Source: Lomentospora prolificans
Taxonomy: Eukaryota > Ascomycota > Sordariomycetes > Microascales > Microascaceae
Direction: 5' to 3'
Assembly (NCBI GenBank): GCA_029532625.1
Contig: JARFXM010000011.1
Coordinates: 1,116,001 to 1,180,000, forward strand
Length of the DNA: 64,000 nt
Of the stretch, positions 36,912 to 48,961 are shown piece after piece. Below the pieces are notes generated by a model. The model did no database searches, had not been told where the DNA came from, and saw only the letters and a list, made by a program, of their open reading frames with translations. The position numbers were made by a program, and so were the translations under genes. Each line of letters opens with the position of its first letter. The first letter of the stretch is position 1.

Positions 36912-38610
36912 TATCAGTGCTGGCTCTCTACCACTAATACCTTCAAGTAACACTCCACCAACGGCAGAGGGAACAAACAGACTTCGACGTTTGAGCACTT
37001 GAGGGGACGAGCGGAGGCCAGGGAGAAGGGCTAATGTGGCGCGTTGTGTTTTAGTACCAAGTACAAAACGGCGGCCAGGTTGTGTTCTATTAGTGGAAAT
37101 CAATACAGTGGAGCACAGCCGGGCTATTCGGTGGTTGGCTAAGGTTCCAAGATTCAAGGTTGTACTAACATGGGGCAACATTCAACCTTGGTTAGCTCAG
37201 AAGTGATGCATTGATCCACCGTGGGCCGGAGCCTGACGGCACTTGCCTTTGGGCACGTTGATGATTGATCACTGGCCCAATTGCCACTGCCAGCACTCAA
37301 GCTTGGTGACCATCAAACATTCTACTCATAGTGGTTGTAACGACGAGGCACTCGTGGACTGGACATGCTGGCAGCACAAGCGAAGAGCCTGGCTGTCCAC
37401 TGCTTGTTTCAAGCCTGCCGATCCAGATCGACATCTTCTCTCGCACCGGATCATCGACGAATGGTAATATGAATGGAACGTTTGCTTTTTGCACGCTCCT
37501 AAACAAGAGGTCTAGGCCGCAACTCCAACTCGAATCGAGTGTGTGGCTCACCTTGTGCCGTCCTCACCATTCCGATATCAAGAAATGTTAATGGGCGCAA
37601 AAGGTACGAGCGAAGGCGTGCCCCGCCACTCTCCGAGCTTGTACAAGCAAGTGAAGGTACACTCTTCAGTTTCTTCCCCTTCACCCCCCCTTTTAATCTG
37701 CTGCCGAGAGGGATGTGCAGAAATTACGGATAGCAATCTGCAGGCATCAACTCGTCAATGTCGGCCAGCCGATGCCTCTCCCCGCGGGTCTAACACCAGA
37801 GAGGGATAGTGCACTGCAAGGCTGGGCCCCGAGACTCTTGCTGGATGTCCCTTGGCTCGAGATCACCAACGTTCGAATTGGAAGACTGATCTCTCTCATT
37901 GCTTTTTCTTGGTGCCCTTCTTGTCTTCTCGGGGTCGTTACAAGAGCTGTCATTACTAACTATTACGGGCGTCCCCACCCCAGCGAATTCCCCTTTTCGT
38001 CGGTTTGATGGGTATCAAAGTATTTGATCGACTGTCAAATCTCATATCCCTCGTGCTGTCCATTTCCACGCCCAAACGTCATGGTGCATACAGTTAGTTA
38101 CACGAAAGCCTTGGACACGACTTCAATAATTATTCCCTTGTACCCGCCCAAATTTGGACCCGCTCTTGGGGTTCAGGGAATCCCCGGATGCAAGTTTATG
38201 TGTGCCGGTGTTGTTATACCTTCATTTCGCCCAACTCGCCAAGGGCAATTTGCATCGGCACGCGTGTTCGCGTATGCTATCTTACGGCCTACGGTGTAAC
38301 CAAGATTTATCAAGCTGGTGAGGTTCCCCCTACGAGTTGACGCCGTTTAGTATTTCTCATAAGCTGGCTGTGTGTTGCTTCCCTGCGTCATTACGGAAAG
38401 GCTGGCTGGCCACATTCGGGAAAGAAGGCCCTACTACTGCATTAGCTTACCATCCGCATTGCGTGAAGAGTGCCATGACCATCCGGGCCCCTGAATAAAC
38501 GCTAGCTAGCCCAAGCTCAACGGGCAATTCGATGAAGCTAACACGCAATTTCGTCGCAGTGGAGAATCCATCATGGTGCGGAGATGGATTTCAAGAAATG
38601 TCTTGCAACC

Positions 38611-38629
38611 AAAAAAAAAAAAAAAAAAA
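38611..38629 (+). repeat. Poly(A) tract, 19 nt
   Basis: Nineteen consecutive A residues in non-coding DNA; no element body recognised next to it. Confidence 0.85.
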
Positions 38630-39613
38630 GCACCACAATCGCTCACATTTTCTCTTTCGCGATATTTCCAAATATCAGGGAAGGGAACCGTGCGAGAAGT
38701 AGGACTGAGTGCATGTGGCCAATCCGATTCCGCCATGCCGGCCTAAACCTTATCCAAAAGCACAGAACTCTACCCCAATGCACCACCCTCTACATGGTTC
38801 GCGGCCCTTTTACCTCCTAGCATGCCGTCTAGGTGGATTCCCGACAGTAAAGTCATGATGAAGTCGTCTCCAGGCCTTTTTAGCCACCGTAGTGGTTGGT
38901 ACCTGCCTCACTGGGTTGACCAGCTCGTCTTGTCTTCTAAGCTTCGGGGGACTCTCCCCTATTTACACGAAACTCTCCATTGTATAACCGCACAGTAGCT
39001 GGCAGATGGGTGTGAGACTCACACCATTGGTAAACGGCAGCGACTAATGGGCGTCATGTTTCATTGCGTACTTGTATAGTTTGTGCAAGTGGAGCCGACA
39101 CACTCGAACGCCCTCCGCTGTAACAGAGTGTAAAGTGTTTTTTTCTCGTCCGGGTTCGGAACACATCCGCGGTGTTAAACCCGTAGCGGCCGAGACACAA
39201 ATCTCATCCGTTCAGCCCCGCTTGTTCATCCTTAATCCGCCGAGTCAAGAGGTCTCCGCCCATTCTACAGGTCCAGGAGCAGCGTCCGAGTCGTCCTCCG
39301 CAAGCTGCCTAACAACACATATATGCCAATCCACGTTTCGTAGTGCACTTTAGGGGTTTCGTTTGTACCATATTTGCTTTTAACCCAACTCTTCCTAATG
39401 CTCATGTACGCTTAACCTGCGAAAGACTACAAAACTAATACAGTTCTTGGCACCTCGAAGCTCGACAGGCCTCCCACCAGGCTTCCAAGCAGATAAAACC
39501 CTCCCTAGTCGAACCAATCAGGATAAACAGTGTATACAAGGAAAATTAGACAATATACACAAGACGAAGATGAAAAAGAATGGCACAAATCATCTCTTCC
39601 TCTTGGCCGCCCG

Positions 39614-41201
39614 CTAGTAGCGTTTAGCTGGACTTCGGTTAAGCTTGATGGGACTCATAGTCCTATCCCCCTTGGTGGGACTACGGCTACCGCTAGGTGT
39701 CTGAGGAGCCTTGAGTGCGCTCGGTCGGTAAGATTGGAAAGAGCCATCGTCCGTATCCGTTCCGTCATCCATCTCAAGCTGGTGACGTCTGGTTCGTGGT
39801 GTCTGTACGTGCATCCACTGATGATATGCTTCGCTAGGCATCGGGGCCGCCCAAGGTGCCGCTCCAGTCGCATAGGGAGGAACCATGGGTGTTGGCGCAG
39901 CTTTAGGAACCGCACGAGCAGTTGCCATGTTGCTGGAGATTATGAGCATCATGATCGTGAGGAAGAAGAAACCCTACATTGTAATGTCAGCGACGGCACG
40001 TAGGGCGTGTGGGGGTCGAAAGATTCCTTACCCAGGCCTTCAGGTGCATTTCTCCCGAGAACTCGTTCAGGATGGATGCCACCTCTTTGATCATGTTTCT
40101 CACCACGTAGATTGTATCAGGATCATCCGTCATACAATTGCTCCACTGCTCACAAAGCTCTCTAAGGGCCGGCGCGCCGTTAGCGCAGTGGTTTTCGTTG
40201 TACTGTTTGGTGCACTCGGCGATTTTGTTGAGTCTAGCAACCTGCGCCGCCCGGTTTGCCGTTGTAATATCCGCCGAGACAGCGCTGTAGCCTTTCCAGC
40301 CGATAAACATAACAGATCCTACTACGATCAAGTGTAGGGACAAGCGGATGAGCTTGTGGGCCTGCTCGGCAAAGTCTGGGTTTTGCTGCATGGTATTGAA
40401 GAGACCACCCATAAGTCCCATGTTCTTCGACTTCCGTTTTCTCTCTCGTGATCTCGCCATCCGATCACCTGCTAGGCTGTCATCTGAATTATCGTCAGAA
40501 TCGTCTCCCCAACCGGTTCCATGGCGAGCGCGAGACCCTGCTACGTCTCTGTCGTGGTTGCGCTTCTTGCGCTTTCGAACGAAATCGACCGTGGCGAGGT
40601 CTTTGGATGGACGTGGAATCTCACCCCGGCCCGGAGCGTGTCGTCTTGATTGCAGATTATTCTTGCCATAGCGAATGCTTTTATCAACACGCGACGGTGT
40701 GATCGTTGCCATGTTGAGATCACCGAATCGGTCTAACTCGGGCGTCTCGTTGAATAGATCTGAGTTTTCCGTAAAGGCCGGACTGCTTTCAGCCCCCGAT
40801 GCCTCCGACAGGGCAAGTTCATCGAAGGGTCGTCGCGGAGTGGTAAAGGCGGGATTGCGGAATGGCGGGGCAGTCTGACCGCCAGGTATCCTAGGCGTAA
40901 AAAAGGATGAAGGAGGAGGCGGCGCTTGCTGTCTTGACGGAGTGGAGGGGATCTGAGAGCTCGAAAACGAGCTCTGGGTAGTAGGCTTCGCGGGGGAGGA
41001 GAAGACTGCGATTCACGAAAGAGAGTACTAGTTAGTACGAAGCTTCGTTTCGGACCCCTACAAGATGCATAGCATAAGCAACTCACTACTATTGTTCTTC
41101 GGGTTGTTTCGAGCAATTTGGGTGAAGGGGCTGGTAACGTCGACAGGGCCTGTCCCCTGATATTCCCAGTCCATGGGGCTTTCGTAGGTTCGTCGGTCCA
41201 T
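39614..41201 (-). CDS. brl1: Brr6/Brl1-family nuclear envelope protein
   Basis: Three exons on the minus strand, 41201-41087, 41005-40032 and 39973-39614, with introns of 81 and 58 nt (GTGAGT and GTAAGG donors, CAG and TAG acceptors), giving 482 residues. Start MDRRTYESPMDWEYQGTG. Residues 1-250 are disordered and basic/Ser-rich, with several Lys/Arg clusters that could be nuclear signals. The family core follows: a first membrane helix (about 257-281, LIRLSLHLIVVGSVMFIGW), a lumenal segment with four conserved cysteines (303, 312, 323, 329) that form two disulphides in this family, and a second membrane helix beginning at residue 364 (FFFLTIMMLIISS). A Pro/Ser-rich tail ends LNRSPAKRY. Brr6 and Brl1 are integral proteins of the nuclear envelope needed for nuclear-pore assembly and membrane lipid balance; filamentous fungi usually have one family member, so Brr6 versus Brl1 is not separable here. 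It is head-to-head with iws1. Confidence 0.93.
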
Positions 41202-41956
41202 AATGAGACTTGATTCCTTTCGGCGGAGGCCAAATTGGTGGATGAATTCTAACTTTCGCTTGCGCCCTTCGGTTTCGGATATCGACAAGGAAGAGTCTGA
41301 GCGAGTGGTGAATGAGTGAATGTTGTGGAGATGTAGATGTGGAGATTTGTTAACGAATGTGGCTTAATCATGGGGTTTCGAGGTTTGTGGGAAGGTGGCT
41401 GGCGTCAAATTGTGGAAGAAATCCGTCGTCGTGATCCTCCTCTAAGAGTAACAGTTCAAGTTGTCTCGGGCAACCAAGGTTCGGCAAAATTGTGTGTAAA
41501 CAAGGATGCTCGCGTCAAAACGTGGAGCCTAGCCACACCACCGCGCCGTATCGATATATTCTTCTTACAGTGTGGCGAACCAGATGCGGCGCATGAATGC
41601 TTCAGTGGCAACAAGCGAATCTCTATTCACACGGTACGATTGAAATATCAGCCTTAATACTACTCCATTGCCAGCATCCGCACGAGACAGCCGACTGGTG
41701 TTTGTTGATTGAGAGCATTAAGTCTCGTCAGGGCTGGTCATTTCATAGTCTGGCACCGGTTACGAGGTTGGCTTCATTAACTCTCTATATATCTGAGAGG
41801 TACGCAAGTGTTTCGACTTTATCCATCACTCACTAAACCTCCAGGGTTCAAACCTCGACTCGCATTTATTCCGCGAACCCTCCTCTTCAACCCACCCACT
41901 ACCAACTTTCTCTTACACCTTCGACCGGAACGAATCTTCCATAATCATCGCCCCTC
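41202..41956. promoter_or_regulatory. Shared promoter region of brl1 and iws1
   Basis: A 755-nt spacer between the two start codons of a divergent pair, so both promoters must lie within it or overlap the 5' ends. A TATA-like CTCTATATATCTGAGAG lies about 160 nt upstream of the iws1 ATG, and the stretch just before the iws1 start is C/T-rich, as in many fungal leaders. Shared regulation is an inference from the arrangement. Confidence 0.55.
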
Positions 41957-43399
41957 ATGTCAGACATCGAATCTCCCGCCCAAACCCCGACGCGCGATGA
42001 GGATGAAGCTGGCTCTCCGGTCTCGAATCAGGACATCGACAAAGTTAGCGAGAGTGCCGGCGACGATAAGGATCTAGATCAGCTTTCTGAGATTGATGAA
42101 GATCAATTCGAAGATTACGATCCTGAGACGGCCAATATTGAGGACCGACCTGTTGAAATTGATGAAGATGTCGCCCGCACCCTGAAGGCCGCTAGACGCC
42201 AACGTTCAGACGCAGACAAACCGCGGAAGGCCAAGGAAGGCAGGCGAGAGAAGAAGAAGCGCAGCCGCGATGGCGACGGCGACGGCCAGGACGAGGAGTC
42301 TAGGCCACGGAAGTCGAGGCGGAGCGAGGGAAGCGGTTCTCGGAGCGTCTCGAAGCGGGCATCCCCCGAAGAGGACGAGGACGACTCACAGCTCACGCCG
42401 GAGGAGAGGAGGAGGCGGGCTCTAGATCGTGCGCTCGAGGCAGCCGTTAAGGGTCCCATGAGACGGAAGAAGAAGAAGGACGAGACAGTAAGGTTTTATT
42501 TTTTCTGTCTTTTTGGTTCTCGGGTTCACCTGTTTCAGCTTGTTCGCGATGCGCTAACCAGGACTGTGTCTCCAGGATCTTGATGACCCCATTGACGATC
42601 AGATCGCCGACCTCGTTGTTAAGATGGAGAAGGCCTGCGAGGCCGATAACTCCGCCCGCGAAGCCGGCAAACCTGCTGTTGAGAAGATGAAACTTCTCCC
42701 TGAGGTCGTCTCTATGCTTAACCGCAACAATGCCCAAGAAGCCGTCCTCGACCCAGATTCGGGCTTCCTACGAGCAGTGCGCTATTTCCTTGAACCCCTT
42801 CACGACGGCAGCCTCCCTGCATACAGCATTCAGCGGGAAATCTTTAATCATCTCATCAAGCTGCCTATTGAGAAGGATGCCCTTCTCGGAAGTGGACTCG
42901 GCAAGGTCGTTTTCTTCTACACAAAATCCAAGAGACCGGAACCCAACATCAAGCGCATCGCAGAAAAGCTTGTAGGCGACTGGAGCAGGCCTATCCTCAA
43001 GAGGACTGATGATTATAAGAAGCGCCAACTGGAAACCAGGACCTACGATTACCAGTACGTTTCCATACCACGCTGCATTCTTCCCCCATTATGAGACGCC
43101 ATGTCTGCTAACTCATCTCCCACAGAGCTGCCAAGCTTGCCCAGCGCTCCGGTGCCTCCCAACTCACGCTCTCCCAGCGGCCCGCCCAGTCTCGCTTCGA
43201 AGCCGAGCGCGAGCGCGCTCTCGCCCCTTCGGGCCCGACCAATCGTGCTCGCGTTCCCGAAATGCCCCAGAGCTATACTGTAGCGCCCCGCAGCACCTTT
43301 GACAAAGGCTCATCCCGCGCATTCGAACACCGCCCTATCGGTGCAAGTGGTATCGAAGCGTTTAGGAAGATGACGCAGAAGCCCAGGAAGAGAGGTTAA
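41957..43399 (+). CDS. iws1: Transcription elongation factor Iws1/Spn1
   Basis: Three exons, 41957-42487, 42576-43054 and 43126-43399, with introns of 88 and 71 nt (GTAAGG and GTACGT donors, CAG acceptors), giving 427 residues. Residues 1-177 (exon 1) are a disordered, highly charged region rich in Asp/Glu and Lys/Arg (EDQFEDYDPETANIED, GRREKKKRSRD), as in all Iws1 proteins. The conserved TFIIS N-terminal-like/Iws1 core spans about 215-325: LLPEVVSMLNRN, GFLRAVRYFLEPLHDGSLPAY, IQREIFNHLIKLPI, LGKVVFFYTKSKR and IAEKLVGDWSRPI. The C-terminal tail is basic and disordered (RRALDRAL precedes the core; GIEAFRKMTQKPRKRG ends the protein). Iws1/Spn1 binds Spt6 and RNA polymerase II in the nucleus and links elongation to mRNA processing and chromatin. 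Length matches fungal orthologues. Confidence 0.95.
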
Positions 43400-44643
43400 G
43401 AGCACAGCGCACCTTACTCAGAGGTTCAACGATGGAAGAGTTGATTGGGGATCGACGCGAGGCGCCTCTTCTTGTTTCTCGGTTCGCTTTTTTGATTTTA
43501 TATTTTCTCCCTTTTGGTTGTATCGGGTGTTTTGGGAGGCATTTAAACTATGTGCATCATCATTCTGCTAGACTCGGCAAGGAGATAGGGCCCTACCAAC
43601 GTCGTAGCGTTCGGAAATAAGAACATGCATACTATCTATGCATCCCATCCTCTCGTCCCATGCCACAAAGAGTCCATCGCCCTATTTCTATGCCATCCCC
43701 CCAAGCCCCACAAAAGCGCGACGCACATATCAGCCGGGTTCAAATAAGAAGTCGGACAGACAGGCAGGGCGACAATCTGCTACCAAAGACGAGGCAAAAG
43801 GTGCAGCAGCATGGCGTAGTAAGCGGAAACGGCAAACGGAAGACGATAACACAGCTTCCTACTTCGTAATTTTTCTTTTTTTTTCCCCTCCCCTTCTTTT
43901 TAACAAAGGACACGTCCAAGTGGTAGCGCACATATTTATATTTCGCGTTTTGCGCAGCGCGGAGCTATATCCGGAAAGAAGGGAGAAGAGAGGCCCTGGG
44001 GGTTGTTGGGGGGGGGGGGGGGGGAAGGGGGAGGAGACGACGATACCAGAATGAGGTTGTCCAAAAACCAAATATCAAAACGAAAGGAGATTGGACAAAT
44101 GACATCCCTATTACTCCCCGACGTCGCCCCAACTCATGCCCCCCTTTCATCAGTTGGAGATTTCATTCGTAGCCATCATGTCATCCATCCATCCACATGC
44201 CAGGTGTTAACTTCCTCCACCAGAAACTCGCCCCCAAATATAGTGTCTCGTCTAATAATAACTGGAGTTGCATGTGGTAACTAGCGTTTTGTCTTTATCG
44301 CTTTCCTTCAGGCCTTTCTCCCGGGTTAAAAAAGAATCAAATGTGTGGTGTTTGAACAAAAATCGCTAAACGTGTCTGCATCCAAGCCTTCCCATATCCG
44401 ACACCTCGCCCTTTCAAAACCTCGCCCCTTCTCGCCCCGGTGCAACAGTGTATTCGGCCGGATAGCCGGCAAAAGGGGAGATGCGACCCGGCCAGAAATT
44501 GTGAGCAAGGCGGGAAAGAGGCAGGCAGGACAGGAGAGTATAGGAGAGGATGACCATCAAAGAACGATAACAAGAAGAACAATAATACTAAAATCTATGC
44601 GTCTCAATGGCTGGTATACCTGGCATTTCTAGTCATCTTTCAT
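43400..44643. other. Convergent 3' spacer between iws1 and the SRPK gene
   Basis: A 1.24 kb non-coding spacer containing the 3' ends of both genes. It holds a 17-nt G run (44008-44024). The short frames seen are not supported. Confidence 0.6.
44008..44024 (+). repeat. Poly(G) tract, 17 nt, G-quadruplex candidate
   Basis: Seventeen consecutive G residues, followed after AA by another GGGGG; four GGG runs are trivially available for a quadruplex. In the spacer between two convergent 3' ends. A second tract of the same length lies 1.1 kb away inside an SRPK intron. Confidence 0.85.
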
Positions 44644-46461
44644 TTATCGCGTGCGCGACTCGGAAGACCACCCAGGGATGCCCTCTCCCCTGGTTCCAAC
44701 ACCGAGTCCCTCGATCTTCACACCACGCATCCCGGGGGTGTCATCAAGCCACGAGTGGCCGGCCATACCTCCAGCATTAGCGCGCTTGTCCGGGACCAAC
44801 TCAAGCATGGGAATAAGGAAGTCGGAAATCTTCTTCGCCTCATCCTCGCGGAGATGATATTTCTCGCGGAGAACGTCAGGTAACGCCCAGTGGCGCAGGC
44901 GATGGATGTTCCTGAGCTCGCCCTTTCTGTTAAAGATTTCCTGTGACCACCTGCCCGAGAGACACAAAGACTTGGGGAAGGGGCCCAAGAGCTCAATAAT
45001 CTGCGCGATATGATCGTCGTCCTTGCCGTACTTAGTTCCCGACTGTGGGTCGAATAGATAGTCGCCGGTTATTAGCTCAAACACCTTTTACGCGCAGCGT
45101 CAACAGTTAGCGGCCACGTCACTTAGCTCTTTTCACGTTTCTAGGAGGAAGGAAGGGGGGGGGGGGGGGGGATATTTCCGGCGCAGACTCACCATTGCCG
45201 CCATACTCCAAACATCGGTGCTAGCACCCCACTTAGCACCGAGTATCACCTCGGGAGACCGATACTGCCTCGTCTGAATGTCGTTCGTGAAATGATGGTT
45301 GACCCAGCAGGCGTTACCCAAGTCGGCAATCTTGACGCTGATAATGTCACAGTTGAACGTTTCTTCTGCCTTTCGCTTCTCACCTGTTGAGGATGAGGTG
45401 TTGGCTTTATCGAGAGAAATCCCGGATACTTCTCGTGTGAGAAGATCTCTACATGCGAGTACGGAGTGTTAGAACATAAAGGCTCCAGATAGCATCATGT
45501 GTTGCATCCAGGATTAAGTTGAAGAGTGAGAAAGAGACGTACGCGGACTTTTCCCGTTGCTTCTGCTTATCTTCACCATCCTTTTCATGCTTGGGCGAAC
45601 GAGGTTTGTTTATCGCATTCGCTAGAGGGCACCAGTTAGCCGAGCCGATCAGCGACACGTATATAGTTTTCGAACTCAAATCGACGTACCTTCACTCAGC
45701 ATGTGATTCAGGCTGCCGTGGGGGCTAGGAGAAGGGAATAAGTTGTCACGGTTGAAACTAGCGTTTAGAGGTGATGGCAAAGGTTGGCTGCCTGTGATAA
45801 GGGTCCGCCTCCGACGGCGGCCGTTGCGATTGTTCTCCTTCTCAGCGCTGCTCTCGTTCTTAACGACCCTCTTCACGATTTGCTCCACATCGCCAATCTC
45901 GATAAGTACGTTCTCCGGTTTCAGATCAGTATGAATAATACCACACTCTCTGTGCAGGTAATCCAGCCCAAGCAGGACTTGTTTCGTGATCTGCTTCACC
46001 AGAGGCATGGGAATGCCCCGATGGTTCCACTTCTTGATGAGTCCTAGAAGATTCTCGCCAAGGACTTCAAAGACCATGCACACATGGGTGCCGTTGGGGC
46101 CAGTGTGCTCAAATGAATCCAGCAGGCTAACAACATGCTTGCGACCGGGATGGTTCGGGTTCGCCTTGACGATCTTGCTCAATAGCTTAATCTCGTCTAT
46201 AGCGGTCTCGGTGTAGTGTGCTGCCGACCTCACGACTTTGAGAGCAACATGTTTTCCCGTATTATTGTCCCTAGAAAGCCAGACGGTGGAGAAATGACCC
46301 CATCCCAGTTTCCTTACAACGGTATATTTGCCGTCCTTGAAAGTTTCGCCAACGCTGACAGGATGATAACCACCCTTGCAGTAGTCTTGGGAATCTTCTT
46401 CGTCGGCGGTGTTTTCGGTTGCGTCTTCGGCGGAGGAAATAGAAGTCGGGGAGAGGTTCAT
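44644..46461 (-). CDS. sky1: SRPK-family serine/arginine protein kinase
   Basis: Four exons on the minus strand: 46461-45690, 45621-45543, 45448-45193 and 45084-44644; introns 68, 94 and 108 nt; 515 residues. The kinase domain starts at about residue 46. The glycine loop is LGWGHFSTVW (52-61), the ATP lysine K75, the helix-C glutamate E90, and the catalytic loop HTDLKPEN (177-184) with D179. The metal-binding motif is DLG (326-328), as SRPKs have in place of DFG, followed by NACW and by RQYRSPEVILG in the activation segment. A spacer of roughly 120 residues splits the two lobes (about 200-320) and carries an Arg-rich patch GRRRRR; this split is the SRPK hallmark. The C-terminal lobe keeps VFELITGDYLFDP and the conserved end (RANAGGMAGHSWLDD). 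SRPKs phosphorylate Arg-Ser repeats of SR-type mRNA export and splicing proteins, shuttling between cytoplasm and nucleus. The spacer is short beside animal SRPKs. Symbol given by similarity to yeast Sky1. Confidence 0.94.
45155..45171 (-). repeat. Poly(C) tract, 17 nt, inside SRPK intron 3
   Basis: The + strand shows 17 consecutive G; in the SRPK transcript this is a C run about 20 nt after the GTGAGT donor of the 108-nt intron (45085-45192). Such a run may vary in length between isolates. Confidence 0.9.
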
Positions 46462-46852
46462 AGCGGCGGATAGCTGGTGGGATCTGGAAAGCGGAGGGGA
46501 TAGATGCGGTTAGCGAATATTGTCCGAGAATGGTGAGAAATGGGAGGCGAGCAAAACGGAGAAAACAAGGAACACAAGAGCGCAGTACGGAAAGAAGATT
46601 TCACGGGTTCCAAAAGCGGGAAAACAGTCGACAACAGGAGCTGCTATCGGAAAGTGTGAGGATGCCCTGGCTGAAGCCCGACTAGTGTTGTGGAGATAAA
46701 ATCAGGTTCACCCTAGGAAAGGCGGGGAGGGGCAACCAGCGCAACAGAACATCAGGGCGCGACCACGAGTTCGATGGTGGGCGCAGTAACAACCAGGAAA
46801 ACGGCCAAGCTAGAGCCGCGAGAAACACCAAGCGCTCCCCCCCCCCCCTTCC

Positions 46853-46883
<31 letters not shown>

Positions 46884-48961
46884 AAAAAAGAGAACCGAAA
46901 TAGACAAACCAAAACAGCGCATAAAAAAGGGTAAAGGAAAGGCGGGAAACATCAGCACCTTGCTTTAAGAAACCCCATGTTGAGGTGGTAATTTCGTTCT
47001 CCTTGGTGGTAAAACGTGATGAATCGGGAGGATGAGGGACAATTATTTCAAACCCCGAACCTCGATTAACGGGAGGGGGGGCAGTGAGCGGGTAGAGATT
47101 GGCTATGGTAGAGCCGTGGGAGAAGTGGTGGTGGTGATAGTGACAGCCAGCGACGGACCAGCTTCACGCGGACCAGAAGCCACTTAGTGTGACGGGTATT
47201 ATTCGCAGTAATGTTGGGGGGTCTGAGAGGCGATGGATTGAATTGCTGATGCAAAGGGAGTGAGGTCAGGGTGGGACGGAATAAAAAGAAAGTGGCGGGT
47301 CCTGCGCAGGCTCAAAAAGGAGGATACCTCGAAGCAGATGGCCCAATGCAAATGCAACGCGACGTAAATGGAGAAAGTCCTCGTTTTTGAGGCCGGAAGC
47401 CGCACTACGCTGCAAGGAGGCGAGAAGGCGAAGGAGGCGAAGTACAGGAGAAGAAAACACCAACAATAACACGGGAAAGGTATTGAAATCGCACAACAGG
47501 TATATGGCAAGGGCGCGAAGAGAGTGTGAGCGAGTGAGTGAGAAGGCGGTGACAGGGGTCCACGGATCATTAAATTCCAAAAGACGAAATAACGGATCAG
47601 GGGATGAAGCTGGGGGACGAGAATCACAAAGGCGGGGTGACAAGATGGTGGGGACAGACTCATAGACGCGAGGGAGGCGGCCTCGAATATGTACTAACGG
47701 CCGCAGCAACGAATAGAGTTCGCGAGCTGTATGACGACGGCTTCTAGGGGATGCTTTCGGTAATCCCCCGAAGTACGGCGCACACGCGTTTCTCTTGTCG
47801 CTTTTTCATGTGCATGTATCAAGGCCAACGGGAGGGAAGATCTGTCCAACTTGGCGAGCTGGTGATGAGAATCCCTGAAACATCTGATGGCAGCTGAGCT
47901 AGGAGATCGAGCGAAGGGGAGGATTAGGCGGGTAGCCAGTGAGGCACGAGTGGAGCTGTGCCCGTGCTCATGCTTCTGCTTGTGCTTGTGCGGAATGCTT
48001 CTGGTGCTTTAGTGGGGGAAAGGCAATGTCATCTTTCTACTCCGATGGGAGAGAGAGGTGCGGACATCGTGCAGGCAGCGCATACGCGACTGAATGGAGG
48101 ACGAGTTCGAGTTACTAGACTCTCGTTAAAGATCTAGAGAGTTTGGCTGGCTGGTCGCCAGCGTTGTCAATGGTACCGTCTGCACTAATCCGACGTTCGC
48201 CATTCATCCCAGCTGGAGTGGTCGCCATAGACGGCGCTGAACAACAGGGCACGTATGTAGCCTGAAAGAAGAAAAATGTGTGGTGCCCATGCCAGTTCCT
48301 GCTGACGTCCATGGCAGCTCATCCCGTGGTCACCGCTTGGCACCAGGCCTGGTCCCAAGGCCCTAGTGGAGCGCAAATGTCTCCTACTATGGTGAGGCGT
48401 TGCGCGTGAACCCGTCACTAGCGAGCACACTTTGCCCGGTTTGGGCCCGCAAAGTCAATCGGCGATTGATGGGAAGAAGACAAGAGGAAAGAAACAAGGA
48501 GTAATGAAATAAACAACAAAAAGGCAAGGTAGAAGGGAGTGCTAGTCCACTGGCTGGTGGTAATGCACGTCTTGCACAGGCGCAGGAGCGGGAGATCTGA
48601 CAGTACCATGGAAGACTTGGGAGCCGTAACCAGTCACTACTAGTGCATCCCAGCCAAAGATCCATGCCCAGCGCAATACATAAGGGCTCAGGCGGGGTGC
48701 GCGAATAAGCCGGGAATAGATCAATCAATGAAGAACAGCCACATGCCAAGATGAGAGTAATAGGTAACCCTTCTCTGTGCACGAGTGCAGTCTCTAAATG
48801 TTGACCGCAGTCCCGAGTATTCAACCAGGCGCCACCGAAAATGGGTATTACGCCCCTTTGTAGGCGTGGATGTGGACAATAGCAAAGGCGCAGCCCTGAA
48901 AGAGGCCGAAAGAGGTCAAAGCAGTCGCAAGAAACAAACAAAAGCGCGCATTCGTAAAAAC
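46462..48961. other. Upstream region of the SRPK gene; no gene seen
   Basis: In the direction of the SRPK transcript this stretch is pyrimidine-rich (about 46.6-47.7 kb), as expected of a fungal promoter and leader. A C12 run plus a 29-nt A run (46837-46881) are present. From 48.0 to 48.9 kb several overlapping minus-strand frames are open, the longest 184 codons, but none reads as a domain. Confidence 0.5.
46837..46881 (+). repeat. Poly(C)/poly(A) compound tract
   Basis: Twelve C, then TTCC, then 29 A residues on the + strand, followed by another short A run. Lies about 0.4 kb upstream of the SRPK start codon. Confidence 0.9.

Larger units (their letters stand above)
35378..39613. other. 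Intergenic region, 4.2 kb; no confident gene
   Basis: Includes the promoter of the Zn2Cys6 gene and the 3' flank of the Brr6/Brl1 gene. A perfect inverted repeat (36891-36911), an A/AT-rich stretch (about 36379-36484) and a poly(A) run (38611-38629) are present. One ATG-started minus-strand frame of 136 codons (36771-37181) has no recognisable domain and is discussed under findings. Confidence 0.5.

Noticed and set aside
48387..48941. A 184-codon minus-strand frame rich in Cys and Leu
   Set aside because: No ATG near a sensible start, scattered cysteines without a spacing pattern, and open frames in the other phases too; looks like chance in GC-balanced DNA.
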